Positions 9,232 to 20,200 are shown, numbered from the stretch's first letter. The stretch is 64,000 nt of DNA from JAEUIG01 sp046349775 (GCA_046349775.1 JAXMBS010000009.1:38424-102423), one strand, 5' to 3'. The notes: generated by a model not told the origin, from the letters alone. Numbers and translations are program-made.

Positions 9232-10836
9232 CTAGAGTCGATTTGTCACGCTGCCGACGAGTGCGAGCAATTCCTCGACATCGACAGGTTTGGTCACATG
9301 TGCCTGGAATCCGGCCAGTATCGCCCGACGACGGTCTTCGGCGCGGGCATACGCCGTCAAAGCGATCGCAGGAATCTTGGGACGGCCGAGCATTGACTCT
9401 GCCTTGCGCCAACTCCGGATGAATGCATAGCCGTCCGTCCCGGGCATTCCGATATCCGAGATTATCACGTCGATGTCGTGCTGACGAAGCACGGCTTCTG
9501 CCTGTTCCGCACTCCCGGCTGACGACACCTTACAGCCGAAATCGCTCAGAATGCGATGCATAAGCTCTCGAGCATCCTCCTGATCATCGATGGAGAGCGC
9601 ACGAACTCCTGCCAAATCGACACGCCCGTTGCGATCGGACGGTATGCAGTTCTCTAACTGCCTCGTCTCATCATCGTAGTCCGCGACGACGCGCACTGGC
9701 AGCGAAACGACAAACATCGCCCCCTCTCCTCGGCCGCGGCTGGCGGCGCGGACGGTGCCGCCGTGCATTTCCACCAGGCTACGGACGATCGACAAACCGA
9801 GGCCCAATCCTCCGTGGTGCCGAGACGACGTGCTATCCGACTGCCGGAACCGTTCAAAGACGAATGGCAGGAATTCCGGCGAGATTCCTTCGCCGGTGTC
9901 AGAGACAGTTAGTTCGACATGGGAGCGTACACGTTGCAGGATCACCTGAACTTTGCCGTCGCGCGGCGTGAATTTCACGGCGTTCGACAGCAAATTCCAG
10001 ACGACCTGCTGCAACCGGTGCGGATCGCCGGTTGTCTTTACACCGGACATCGGATCGATCAGTTTCTCGACTCGTACCCCTTTCGCTTCGGCAGCGAGTG
10101 CAACCGTCGTGATCGCGGATTCGACGATCGACGGCAGATCGGTGTCCTGCAGATCAAGGCGCAGCTTTCCGGCAATGATGCGGCTCATGTCGAGCAGGTC
10201 TTCGATCATCTGCGCCTGCGAGCGGGCGTTGCGCTCGATGACGGTCAGCCCCTCCGATAAGGCTGTCGAACTGCTTTTCTGTTGTTGCAGGATCTGCGTC
10301 CAGCCGAGGATCGCGTTGAGGGGCGTTCGCAGTTCATGCGAGAGTGTTGCCACGAACGTGTCTTTCATCTCGTTCATCCGCTCACTGGCGGTCCTCGCGG
10401 CTCGCTCGCTCTCCAGAATAGCCTCTCGCTCCAGGCTGGCCTGCTGTAACTTCGAATGCTCCGATGACAGTTTCTCCGCGCGGTCAATCAGTTGTGCGAT
10501 CAGACGTTCTCGGAATTTACGGGCAGCCTCGAGTTCCTCTGCCTTCCACGGTGCAGAACGCCCCTTGACGGTCTCTCGCCACAAGGCAAAAGATCCACGA
10601 GGGCTGAGACGCGCTTCACCGTCGCCCTTGACGACGCTCTTGCGCGGGTCGCCGGCCCAGTCGACCGGTCGCTCCTGCTCGGGACGAAACCACAGGACGT
10701 GATGATGACCGGCTGCCGCCACCGAAATCGCCAGGACCCCGCTTGCGACTCCCCAAGAATGCCACTGCCGTACCATTCTTGTAAGTGGTCGGTGGCAAAG
10801 ATCCCCGAGGGCTGCTGCTGCTTGAGCCAATCGCAA
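9232..10836 (-). CDS. bphP: Bacteriophytochrome, C-terminal part: PHY end, histidine kinase and receiver
   Basis: This is the C-terminal half of the phytochrome that starts at 11989; the true join is by frameshift near 10745-10790. From there the frame reads ASGVLAIS, then VLWFRPEQE, the end of a PHY domain, and SFALWRETVKGRS, PWKAEELEAA, typical of phytochrome-kinase linkers. HisKA follows with H-box LSHELRTPLNAILG, then HATPase with N-box NLLSNAVKF, G1 DTGEGIS and G2 GGLGLGL. A C-terminal receiver has LSIDDQEDA, acceptor Asp in VIISDIGMPG and Lys in HVTKPVD. The first about 18 residues of this open frame are out of frame with the real protein. The receiver fused at the C-terminus makes this a hybrid phytochrome. 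Confidence 0.85.
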   Translation of the reverse strand: MRLAQAAAALGDLCHRPLTRMVRQWHSWGVASGVLAISVAAAGHHHVLWFRPEQERPVDWAGDPRKSVVKGDGEARLSPRGSFALWRETVKGRSAPWKAEELEAARKFRERLIAQLIDRAEKLSSEHSKLQQASLEREAILESERAARTASERMNEMKDTFVATLSHELRTPLNAILGWTQILQQQKSSSTALSEGLTVIERNARSQAQMIEDLLDMSRIIAGKLRLDLQDTDLPSIVESAITTVALAAEAKGVRVEKLIDPMSGVKTTGDPHRLQQVVWNLLSNAVKFTPRDGKVQVILQRVRSHVELTVSDTGEGISPEFLPFVFERFRQSDSTSSRHHGGLGLGLSIVRSLVEMHGGTVRAASRGRGEGAMFVVSLPVRVVADYDDETRQLENCIPSDRNGRVDLAGVRALSIDDQEDARELMHRILSDFGCKVSSAGSAEQAEAVLRQHDIDVIISDIGMPGTDGYAFIRSWRKAESMLGRPKIPAIALTAYARAEDRRRAILAGFQAHVTKPVDVEELLALVGSVTNRL

Positions 10837-11989
10837 ACACCGAGGATTTCCTTCTCACGAGGCGCATGTCCGATCCTAAGGACTTGCTTGCCGACGACGA
10901 CGGCCGCTCCGTCGGATTGCAGAATCGAGAGCAAGTTCGGCTGGCCGTTGATCAGCGCCTCCGTCGGACTTTCAGAATCGGCTAAGCGAGTGAACAGCTC
11001 CGTCATTGTCTTGTCCATCGTCTCCCGATAGTCGCGCAGCTCGCGATCTTCGGCGGCCGCAACGGAGAGTGACATCAACTGTCCCAGTAACTCACAGGCA
11101 GTGCGTACGTCGTATGCGACGAACCGAGGCGAATAGTGGTGGCACGCTATGAGCCCCCACAGCCTCCCGTCGCGAATGAGGGACACCGACATTGAGGCAC
11201 TCACACCCATGTTCCGGAGGTACTCCAGATGGATCGGAGACACGCTTCTCAATACCGAATACGAGAGGTCCAGCGGCAGTTCGGCATCCGCTCCTGAAGC
11301 AGGGACAATGGTGGAGGGCTGATAATCACGATCCGAGATAAATCGCAACCAGTTTTTGGCGTACAGTTCGCGAGCCTGCTGAGGGATGTCCCCGGCTGGA
11401 TAGTGCAGTCCCAGGAACGACTCCAGGTCTTCACGGCGATCTTCGGCGACGACCTCCCCGTTCCACTCGGTGTCGAAGCGGTAGAGCATGACGCGGTCGA
11501 AACCGCTGATTCGCCGCACATGCCGCGCGCACAACTCACTTACTTCCTTCACCGAAGGAGCCTGCTGCAATTGGCGAATCGACTGCTGAACAAGTCGATA
11601 CAGTCCAGTCGCGGAATGCTGCTGTTCCGACACCCGGGGCTCGAGTTCCAGATACAACCTGTCGCCATTCCGATGTGCGATTGCGTCGAACTCCCTGGCA
11701 CACTCCCGCAACCGCACGGAGAACAGGTACACCGGTCGACCTTCGGTGACCTCGTGGCGCAGCAGGGTTTCCCGCTCTTCCGATTCTTCTGCTATGAAAA
11801 GACTCAGCAGCGAGGCGCCGAGCAGTTCCTCGTGTCCGATCCCGAAGGTGTCTCGCACTGTTCTCACTGAGGTGTGAAATAATGAGATCGTTCACACCGC
11901 AGACGAACAACATTCCGTGCGGTTGAATGGCACCGGAGCGATGTCGGTTCGGTGTCGCAGTTGCTCAGATCAACCGGTGGCGTGTTCAT
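10500..11989 (-). CDS. bphP: Bacteriophytochrome, N-terminal photosensory part (PAS-GAF-PHY)
   Basis: Red/far-red photoreceptor module. The GAF domain carries the hallmark AGDIPQQAR, SPIHLEYLRNMGV, and LIACHHYSPR. The PHY part runs to about 10790, after which this frame goes out of register with the kinase half. The true start is ATG 11989: it reads MNTPPVDLSNCDTEP, which places the biliverdin-binding Cys at residue 11, but a shift of frame (near 11935) is needed to reach SGAIQPHGMLFVCG. A second shift near 11865-11880 is needed to enter the PAS frame (DTFGIGHEELLGASL). With these corrections the photosensory core appears complete. As written the protein would terminate early. The convergent heme oxygenase would provide the chromophore. 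Confidence 0.82.
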
Positions 11990-12867
11990 AGCTTTCGAGT
12001 GTGCGATCAATGACCGTCTTGCGGTAATGAGTGTCTCGAATGATCCCCGAGAATTCTAACACGTCACTCAGACGGCACGATGGGGGTTCCCCCGATGGGT
12101 CCGATCAGGCAAGTTGAGGCGAGCAGTCGACGCGGAGAATTCCCGATGTCGACGATGAGACGGCTGCCATCCGCAGCCAGGCCAACACGGAGACGCTGCT
12201 GGCAGACGGCCCGGTCCTAATGGGGTTTCGCGAGCCGGACGTTCTTGAGACGATCGCTGCACCGGACAAGTTCAACGTCTTGCGTGGCCATCAGCAGTAC
12301 GGCAGGGGCCGGGTGCGGGGCGCGCAGATGTCGCTAAATGTCGCGGTGATGGGGTCGCCATTCTATCGACCGGGCCAGTTATCCCAACGACAGCCCCGTT
12401 GAGGGCCTCGTCCGCGAGACGGCTCTCGGACCGCACTCGATCCTCCAGGCTCGGCAGCATGGCGAAGAGGCTTCCTGGACCTGAAACGTCTGTGTGACCT
12501 GAGTTTCGCGGAGATGTCGGGCATAGGAGCAAGCGAGCTCGGTTTCCAGTAGGTTGTACACAGATTGTACACACCTGCTTGGAAATGCGTTGAGTTCCTC
12601 GCGCGTATTCTTGCAAGGATATGCAATCGGCAGGCGTTGCGTGAACTCGTTTCCTCACCTTCCTTTTGGTGCAGTTGCTCGCGGCTCGATCGGGAATCTT
12701 TGGGAGCTGGAAGTCGCAGGTTCGAATCCTGTCGCCCCGATTTGCTTTGCGAACGGTGTGTCGACGGAGAGAATTGAGAATCGACCGCAGGCAATCTCAC
12801 CTGCTTTCGCCTCTCCCGACCCGCATCCAATTCGCTGATTTGCTGGTCGGACCAGTGACCGGCGCAT
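11990..12867. other. Intergenic region with tRNA-like remnant, no gene supported
   Basis: Open frames here lack family resemblance. The minus-strand frame around 12700 encodes the well-known spurious peptide ATGFEPATSSS, which is a translation of a tRNA 3' end, not a protein. See the separate entry for the tRNA-like piece. Confidence 0.55.
12698..12740 (+). other. tRNA-Pro-like 3' half (tRNA remnant or attachment site)
   Basis: The sequence contains an anticodon-loop-like TTTGGGA (TGG, proline), a T-arm GCAGG-TTCGAAT-CCTGT and an acceptor 3' strand CGCCCCGA. The matching acceptor 5' strand (CGGGGCG) is absent about 70 nt upstream, and the anticodon stem does not pair well, so this is not a complete tRNA. 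tRNA 3' ends are the usual target of tyrosine integrases, so an att-site remnant is a reasonable reading. No integrase is visible nearby. Confidence 0.6.
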
Positions 12868-13689
12868 ATGACAACCCTCGCTGGCAAAACTCTGCTTATT
12901 ACGGGCGGCAGCCGGGGCATCAGTAAGGCGATCGCACTGCGGGCCGCGCGACGGCGCTTATATTGCCGTCGTGGCCAAAACCGACAAACCAGACCCGCAG
13001 CTTTGCCGGGGACCGTCCACACGGCGGTCGAGGAAATCGCCGCTGCAGGTGGCCGGGGACTCGCCTGTATTGCTGATATCCGGTCGGAAGAGCAGGTGCA
13101 GGCGGCCGTCGAACGGACGGTAGAGACGTTTGGCGGAATCGACATCCTCGTCAACAACGCCAGTGCGATTCAATTGACCGGGACGGTGGCGACTGAGATG
13201 AAGCGGTTCGACCTGCTGCAGGGCGTCAACGTCCGCGGCACGTACCTGTGCTCAAAGCTGTGTATTCCGCATCTGCGGCGCGCGGCGAACCCGCACATCC
13301 TCAACATTTCCCCGCCCCTGAATCTCGAGCCGCGCTGGTTTCAGAACCACGTGGCGTATTCGATCTCAAAGTTCGGCATGAGCCTGTGCGTGCTGGGGAT
13401 GTCGGCCGAATTGGCGGCGGACGGCATTGCCGTGAACGCGCTGTGGCCGCGGACAGCGATTGCGACCGCAGCCGTGCGAAACCTCCTCGGCGGCGACAAT
13501 GCGGTAGCCCGTTGCCGCAAGCCGGAGATTATGGCCGATGCGGCGCACGCCATTCTGATGCGCCGCAGCCGCGCGTGCACCGGTCGGTTTTTCATTGATG
13601 ACGAAGTGCTGGCCGAGGAGGGTATAACGGACCTGAGCTGCTATGCAGTCACGCCCGGCACGGAGCTATTGCCGGACTTCTTTGTGTGA
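12868..13689 (+). CDS. HSDL2-like short-chain dehydrogenase, with an internal compensated frameshift
   Basis: A 273-residue Rossmann-fold oxidoreductase similar to hydroxysteroid dehydrogenase-like 2. It has LLITGGSRGI near the N-terminus, NNAS (FGGIDILVNNAS), the NISPPLNL segment typical of HSDL2 and catalytic Tyr/Lys in AYSISKFG. Two oddities are visible. Residues 30-46 make no sense in this frame, but the other frame over the same bases reads DGAYIAVVAKTDKPDP, exactly what the family has. One base is therefore missing near 12945-12951 and the frame is restored near 13001-13005. The third Gly of the TGxxxGIG motif reads Ser. Substrate is unknown. The frame as given is probably not the true peptide in this patch. 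Confidence 0.8.
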   Translation: MTTLAGKTLLITGGSRGISKAIALRAARRRLYCRRGQNRQTRPAALPGTVHTAVEEIAAAGGRGLACIADIRSEEQVQAAVERTVETFGGIDILVNNASAIQLTGTVATEMKRFDLLQGVNVRGTYLCSKLCIPHLRRAANPHILNISPPLNLEPRWFQNHVAYSISKFGMSLCVLGMSAELAADGIAVNALWPRTAIATAAVRNLLGGDNAVARCRKPEIMADAAHAILMRRSRACTGRFFIDDEVLAEEGITDLSCYAVTPGTELLPDFFV

Positions 13690-13709
13690 GCGGTGGCCCT
13701 GCGACGTCG

Positions 13710-15116
13710 TCACACCATCTCGCGGATCGGCGCGCCGCGATCTAGCAGGTACTGCGGCCGGCCCGTGGGATCCTGGAGCGTCGTCGCCGTCGCATTGATG
13801 CCCAAGTTCCAGTACAGCGTGGCCAGGATGTCCTGGTACTGGACCGGTCGCGCCGCGACTTCTGATGCGAGGCGGTCGGTGGCGCCGATGACCTGCCCGA
13901 CGCGCAGGCCGCCGCCCGCCAGAAACGCCGGTCCCACCTGCGGCCAGTGGTGCCGGCCTCCCTGGGATTTGTCGTCGATGCGCGGCGTGCGGCCGAATTC
14001 GCCCCAGGCAACGATCGTGACGTCGTCGAGCATGCCGCGCTCCTCCAGGTCGGTGACCAGCGCGTGCAGACCGCAGTCGAGGATCGGCAGGACCTGTCGC
14101 AGACGGGGGAAATTCTCGGAGTGCGTGTCGAAGTCGCTGAGTGACAGCGTCACGACGCGCACGCCGGCCTCGACGAGCCGACGTGCCAGGAGGAATTTTC
14201 TCGCGGCGCGCGGATCCTCTGCCGTGTCAAATCGTTGCGTGGGATCGTCCGCCGGCGGCGTGTAACGCCGAAGCACGCGCGGATCCTCTTTCTCCAAATC
14301 GAGGGCATCGGCGAACTTGCCAGATGTCAAAATCGAGACGGCCTGCTGGGTGAAGCGATCCATGGCGTCCGTCATGCCCGAGGCGTCGATCGTGCGGCGG
14401 AGCGCGTCATGCGAGGCGAGCAGTCGGGTGCGCTCGTGCAGGCGCGCCGCGGTCAAGCCTGGATCGAGTGTGAGCTTGATGCTGTGATCGGCGCCCAGCG
14501 CCGCCAGCTCCTGGATCATGCGCGGTTCCAGCGGCCGCTCAAACATGGCCGAAATGTCGGGCCGGAATGGCTGAAACGCGGGTCCCAAGAAACCCGGACG
14601 GGCGCTATTCCGCACGAGCGGCCGCCCCTGCATGAGATCGACGAACGCCGGCGTTGCGTCGGAAGTCGAACTCGTCAGCCTGGCAACGATCGACCCCATC
14701 GCCGGCCGGCCCCCCAGCGACTGCAAATCCTGAAGGTCGAATCCCGACATGCACTGAAAGGCATCATGGCGACTGGCGGAGCCGACCAGCGATCGGATCC
14801 AGACGAACTTGTCGGCGATGGTAGCGAGCCTGGGGAGGTGCTCGCACAAGTGGAATCCGGGCAGCGAAGTGGAAATGGGGCTGAACTCGCCGCGGATTTC
14901 GACCGGAGCGCCGGGTTTCAGGTCGATCATGTCCATGTGCGGCGGCCCACCGTCCAGGTGGACGTTGATGATCGCCTTACGCGTTGCGCCGCGACCGTCC
15001 TCGGCACGCAGGAGGTCGGCCAGGGTGAGTCCGGCCCCCAAGCTGCCCGCCGTGAGAAAATGACGCCGCGTCAGACCGTCGCATTGCTCTGGCGGCTTAC
15101 CGAAGATGGTGAGCAT
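13710..15116 (-). CDS. DUF1501 protein with twin-arginine leader
   Basis: 468 residues of the DUF1501 family, sulfatase/alkaline-phosphatase-like exported proteins abundant in Planctomycetota; enzymatic activity is not established. The N-terminus has the Tat motif TRRHFLTAGSLGAGL, then INVHLDGGPPHMDMIDLKP and the conserved C-terminal IVAWGEFGRTPRI and GRHHWP. ATG 15116 was chosen because the Tat leader starts there and GGAGAG lies about 6 nt upstream; the frame could extend to 15221. It converges with the dehydrogenase gene, 20 nt apart, and lies downstream of the metal efflux genes on the same strand with a 270-nt gap. Confidence 0.87.
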   Translation of the reverse strand: MLTIFGKPPEQCDGLTRRHFLTAGSLGAGLTLADLLRAEDGRGATRKAIINVHLDGGPPHMDMIDLKPGAPVEIRGEFSPISTSLPGFHLCEHLPRLATIADKFVWIRSLVGSASRHDAFQCMSGFDLQDLQSLGGRPAMGSIVARLTSSTSDATPAFVDLMQGRPLVRNSARPGFLGPAFQPFRPDISAMFERPLEPRMIQELAALGADHSIKLTLDPGLTAARLHERTRLLASHDALRRTIDASGMTDAMDRFTQQAVSILTSGKFADALDLEKEDPRVLRRYTPPADDPTQRFDTAEDPRAARKFLLARRLVEAGVRVVTLSLSDFDTHSENFPRLRQVLPILDCGLHALVTDLEERGMLDDVTIVAWGEFGRTPRIDDKSQGGRHHWPQVGPAFLAGGGLRVGQVIGATDRLASEVAARPVQYQDILATLYWNLGINATATTLQDPTGRPQYLLDRGAPIREMV

Positions 15117-15388
15117 CTCGCTCTCCGCACAAGCGGCTGTTTTCCGCTCTGCGACGCACCGCCCGGCGACTGTTCCAGCAAAAACGCGCGCACCGCAGAC
15201 GGCGTTGACCGTGCGGCCCACATCATCGCACAGAGTCCGCCGGATCGCACGCCCAATCCAGGAATCGGGCGGTGATCCTGCCGCAGGGTCAAGACAGTGC
15301 GGATACCGGCTTTCGAGGGGTGCTCGCGCAAATCGCTCGAGTCAGCTGCGCTGGCGGCGGCAGGACGCCTCATCGCAAATTGAGCGGC

Positions 15389-16975
15389 CTACATTTGCGG
15401 GCCGGCAGTCTGGCCTGCATTGTTTGACCTGGTGGGGCTGTTCACGACCGGGTCGAGTCCGCCGGTCAACACCATTCCCTGAATCTCGATCGCCGCCGAA
15501 TGCAATTGCGTGAGCGCCGCCACGTAGTCAATGCTGGCCTGGAACAGATCGCGACGGGCGGTCAGTACGCGGAGAAAGTCGAACTCCCCCTCTTTGTAAT
15601 TCTGTTCCGCAAGGGACAGGTTCTCTTCCGCAGTGGGGCGGATCGTCTGGCGATAGGTTTCGACCAGATTGCGGGCCGATTCGTAACGGCGAAACGCGTC
15701 CGCCAGTGCGTCGCGCATAGACAGTTCGAGACGCTGAATCTCGTTGCGGGCGGCAACAAACTCACCGCGTGCCGCCGTGATGTTGCCCTGATTCTTGTCG
15801 AACAACGGCAATTGTACGCCGACCTGCAGGCCGTACATCATGAATTGCGGCGACACGAAGTCGTACCCAACGCTCCCCATGACCTGCGCATCGGGAATCG
15901 GCTGGACCATTTCACGGCGGACCTGGGCATCGGCCGCGGCACAGCGGGCGCGGGCCGCATGCAACAGCGGGCTGCTGGCAAGCAATTGCTGCCAGGCGCT
16001 GTCCCATTGGACTTCGGGCACTTCGTCCTCAAGAGTGCCTTCGAGCGTGCGTGATGCCAGATCGGGCCAGCCGATGACGTCGCCGAGCTGCGTCCAGGCG
16101 GCGTCGGCGGCAAATCGCGAGTTCCGCAGCAGGACCTGCGTTTGTGAAAGCTGCAGGCGTGCCTGGAGGACGTCGGCGCGCGAAACGACTTCGCCTTCAA
16201 GCAGTTGCTCCGACGCACGCACACCCTCCTCGGCCGTCCTGACGAGCTGCTGCGCCGTCGCCAATTGCTGTTGCGTGCCAAGAACCGTCACATAGCGGAT
16301 GTAGATTTCATTGATGACCCGCATCTGCTGTGCCTGGGCTTCCCAGCGGGCGCGTTGTACATCGAACGAAGCCACTTCCCGGCTCAGGCCGAGCTTGTTG
16401 GCGGTGACGATGTTCTGCTGGACCAGTGCGCCATGGGCGTCGAAGGGGGCGTTGTTCGCTGAACCTGAGTAGGCGATGAGCGGGTTCGGATACAGGCCCA
16501 CCTGCAGCCAGTTTCCTTCTGCCTGCTGGATCAGCCCCTGTGCCTGACGCAACGTCGGGTTGCCGGAAAGTGCCAGTTCGCGAAGTTCCGCCAGGGTCAT
16601 GACTGGTCCGGCTACGCCCATTGGCAGGTCGGCCGGGTCATATTCGGGGACGGGGACTGTTTGACTAGCGCCCGGCGCCGACGGATCGACGGCTGGCGGC
16701 GCGTCCGGAGCTTCCTGAAAGAGCGCGACGCGCGCAATGCCCGAATCGGTGGCCTGGGACTTGGGCGATTCGGCAGTCGCGACGCTTCGGGGACGCGTCG
16801 GTTCGGAAACAGGGCGCCATTTGTCGGCAGCGGCCGCGACGTCGATACGGGCCGGAGTTGTCGAGTCGGCGCGATCGGCCAGCGGAACTCGGACGTTCGT
16901 CGCGCGGCAGCCGGCCAGCAGCACAATTCCCAGCACGGACGCCGGGAGCGCCGAGAGAACACGTCCGGATTTCAC
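15389..16975 (-). CDS. Outer membrane efflux lipoprotein, CzcC/TolC family
   Basis: 528 residues of the outer membrane factor family (paired OEP domains), the exit duct of a tripartite RND pump. The GTG start at 16975 is chosen because it begins a lipoprotein leader with lipobox LLAGC (about residue 24) and AGGAGG sits about 8 nt upstream. A longer frame to 17227 would put this leader in the interior. After a Pro-rich linker the first OEP repeat starts near MTLAELRELALSGNPTLRQA. The second ends with EGEFDFLRVLTARRDLF and a C-terminal coiled segment. Last gene of the efflux operon on the minus strand, 319 nt after the RND gene. Confidence 0.87.
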   Translation of the reverse strand: MKSGRVLSALPASVLGIVLLAGCRATNVRVPLADRADSTTPARIDVAAAADKWRPVSEPTRPRSVATAESPKSQATDSGIARVALFQEAPDAPPAVDPSAPGASQTVPVPEYDPADLPMGVAGPVMTLAELRELALSGNPTLRQAQGLIQQAEGNWLQVGLYPNPLIAYSGSANNAPFDAHGALVQQNIVTANKLGLSREVASFDVQRARWEAQAQQMRVINEIYIRYVTVLGTQQQLATAQQLVRTAEEGVRASEQLLEGEVVSRADVLQARLQLSQTQVLLRNSRFAADAAWTQLGDVIGWPDLASRTLEGTLEDEVPEVQWDSAWQQLLASSPLLHAARARCAAADAQVRREMVQPIPDAQVMGSVGYDFVSPQFMMYGLQVGVQLPLFDKNQGNITAARGEFVAARNEIQRLELSMRDALADAFRRYESARNLVETYRQTIRPTAEENLSLAEQNYKEGEFDFLRVLTARRDLFQASIDYVAALTQLHSAAIEIQGMVLTGGLDPVVNSPTRSNNAGQTAGPQM

Positions 16976-17294
16976 CCGCGGTTCCTCCTGAACCAGTCCG
17001 CCTGCATCCTTGCAGGGGCAGCGGCGAACTCGGTCGCCGGCGTGGCGTATCCAGCATCGGACCAGTCCGGCGCCGACCTGCACTCGAAGCGTCCGCCTTA
17101 ATCCGGTTGGCCGGGATGTGCGGCCGAAAAATCGGGCGAGAACTGAGCCAGTTCCCCAGCAGACCGGGAAAACACGTAAATTCTTTGAACTTGGCGGCCG
17201 AATGTACTGAGTTGCCCGCCCGCGCAATGCCGGCGGTCAACGTCTGTGGGCGCACAGTTCTGCCCGCAAGCGTCCCGGATGCCGTGGCACGTCG

Positions 17295-20200
17295 CTAATG
17301 GCCCATACTGGTCGCGCCGGAACGCGGAGTTCGCTTGCCGTAGAAGCTATACAGCACTGGCACGATGTTCAGGAACAGGATCGTCGACAGCATCCCACCG
17401 ACCACGACGATGGCCAGCGGCTTCTGGCTTTCCGATCCCATCTCGTGCGAGAGCGCCGCCGGCAGCAGGCCGAGCAGTGCCGCCAGAGCCGTCATCACGA
17501 TCGGTCGGACGAGTTGCTGCGTCCCCTGGAAGAGCGCGTCGCGAAGCTGCATTCCGCTGGCGCGCAGTCCGTTGTAGGAAGAGACGAGGAGCAGCCCGTT
17601 CATGACCGCCACCCCCAGTACGGAGATGAAGCCGACGGCCGCAGAGACGTTGAAATACAGCCCGGCGATCTTGAGCGCCCAGACGCCGCCGAGCATCATG
17701 GCGATCACGTTGGCCAGCACGACGCCGGCGTCGAGAAACGACCGGAACGCCAGGTAGATCATGATGCCGATCAGCACGATCGACAGGCTGAACATCCGCG
17801 CCAGGCGATGCTCCGCCGCTTCCATCTGCTCAAATTCGCCGCTCCAGACGGCACGATAGGGCGAATGGATCAGCGGCTCGACCTTCGCGCGCGCATCTTT
17901 CACGCCGCCCGCCAAGTCGCGTCCGCGGACTTCAAATTTGATGGCGATCAGCCGTTCTCCCTGCTCGCGATAGATCGTCGATGCGCCGGGACGCAGGTAG
18001 GAATCCGCTCCGTCGTCGATGTTGCCCAAGGGCGTCACGAGGTCCCCCAGCCGCCGCATGGGCGCATGAATGGACAGCGAAGGCGCATTCACAGCGCTGC
18101 CGGTCGCGGACGGGAACGCCAAGACAGTGCCGTAGGGGGACAAGCCGACGGACCGACCACTGACGGGAGTGGCTTGCAGTGCAAGCTGGGTCTCATCGCT
18201 GATGCTGTTGCCGACGGGCACGGGGATATTGAGAATCGCCTGTTCGTCGGCCCGCAGGCGCTCGGGCCAGCGCAGCGTCACATCGAAGGTCTTTTCACCT
18301 TCGATCATTTCAGTGACTTCCTTGCCGCCGACGGCGGTTCGCACGACGGCCTGAACGTCCGCGGCAGATACGTTCCAGCGGGCGCACTTCTGGCGGTCGA
18401 CCGGGAACTCCAGATTCGACTGACCTTGATTGCGGAACACGGAAGCGTGTTCAACACCCCGTACCTCATTGAGCGTGTCGCGGACCTGCATTCCGAGCTT
18501 CTCGAGCACGGTGAGGTCGGGGCCATAGATCTTGATCGAGTTCGCCCCTTTGACACCGGAGAGCGCCTCGAGGACGTTGTCTCGGATGATCTGGGAGAAA
18601 TCCCATTCCACTCCCGGGAAACGGCGCGCCAATGCAGAGCCGAGATCGTCGATCAATTCGGACTTGGATCGATGCCGGCCGCGCTGGGGATCGATCGGCC
18701 ACAGGTGCTGAGAACGCAACGGCAGATTTGCCTGGAACAGGTAGTAGCCGCCGGTGTCCATGCCGTCGTTCGGCCGTCCGACTGTCGTCGGAATAACGCT
18801 GATTTCCGAGAACTGCTGCATGATCTCTCGCGCCCGGCGGGCTTCCTGCACGACCTCGTCGAGCGAGACGCTGATCGGAAATACGCCACGGACCAGGATG
18901 CTGCCTTCTTCCAGCTCCGGCATGAACTCGCGTCCCATCCGGGCCGCCACAATGCCGGTCCCGACGACCGCCACAAGGAACACTGCCAGCGTCAGCCAGC
19001 GCAGTCCCAGAAACACCTTGAGCTGCTGGCGATACATCCATTGCGCGCCCCGCACCAGGCGATTGTCCGCCTTCGCGTGCACCTTTCGCAGCAAGAGCAA
19101 GCAGAGCACCGGCGAAATCGTGAGTGACAGAATCAGTGCTCCGCCGAGCGCGAAGGCATAGGTGTCGGCCATCGGGCCGAAAATCTGCCCTTCGGGGCCG
19201 GTCATTGTGAACAGCGGCAACAGCGCGCACACCATGACCGCAGTCGCAAACGCCAGGCTGCGCTCAACGCTGCCGGCCGCGCGGATGATCCGTTGCGCGA
19301 GCGGCATGCCCAGGTCTTCGTCGTGCGAGAGCTGACGATAGATGCTCTCCACGATGATCACCGTGGAGTCGACGATGATCCCGAAGTCGACCGCGCCAAT
19401 CGACAGCAGGTTGGCCGACTTGCCGCGCACGAACAAGACGCCGAAGGCGAACATCAGTGCCAGCGGAATGTTGATCGCCGCGATCAGTGCTGCGCGGACG
19501 TTGCTGAGGAACATCAGCAGGATCGTCGTGACGAGCGCCATGCCGACGATCAGGTTTTCATGGACCGTCTTGGTCGTCTTGTCGATCAGCGTCGTGCGAT
19601 CGTAGTACGGCACAATCTTCACGCCTGGCAGCAGCTTGCCGCTCTGGTGCAGCTCGTCGATCTTGGCAAAGACCCGAATCAGCGCCGGCAGCGATTCTTC
19701 CCCCTTGTACAGGAGCACGACCCCCTGCACGACGTCCTCCTGATCCTCCCAGATGCGGGCGCCCTGGGCGTCCAGTATCGGCATGCCGTCCGGTCCGTTG
19801 TTTGGCGTGCTGATCGCCGCCAGTCCCAGCCGCGTCTTGTAGCCCACGACGACGCCGCGGGCCGCGAGCACCGTCTCGTCGACACGCGCGGTACCGTCGG
19901 CGCTGAGCAACGGGCCGCCGTCGACGAGGTCGTCCACACGCACCGGCACATTGTTGACGGTCGTCACAACGACCTGCCGGATTTCCAGACAACGCCGGGC
20001 TTCCTCAGACCGCAGCTTGGCCGCGGCTTTAACGGGGTCTGCGATCCCGATTACGGCCTGCTGCGGATCCTGCCCTTGCCCGAACAACCCGAGGGAACGC
20101 ACGACGCTGGTCTGTTCCCCGAGCGTCAGGTTGTCCCCGCTGCCGGCAGCATTGGCATGCTCCAGTGCTTCATCGAGCTGATTGAGTGTGATGCCGTACT

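Noticed and set aside
12655..12867. Minus-strand frame containing ATGFEPATSSSQ
   Set aside because: This peptide is the well-known false translation of a tRNA 3' end; it supports the tRNA remnant, not a protein.
17298..19127. 609-residue open frame antisense to the RND transporter gene
   Set aside because: Arg/His/Asp-rich with no family pattern. It mirrors the GC-rich codon use of the transporter on the opposite strand.
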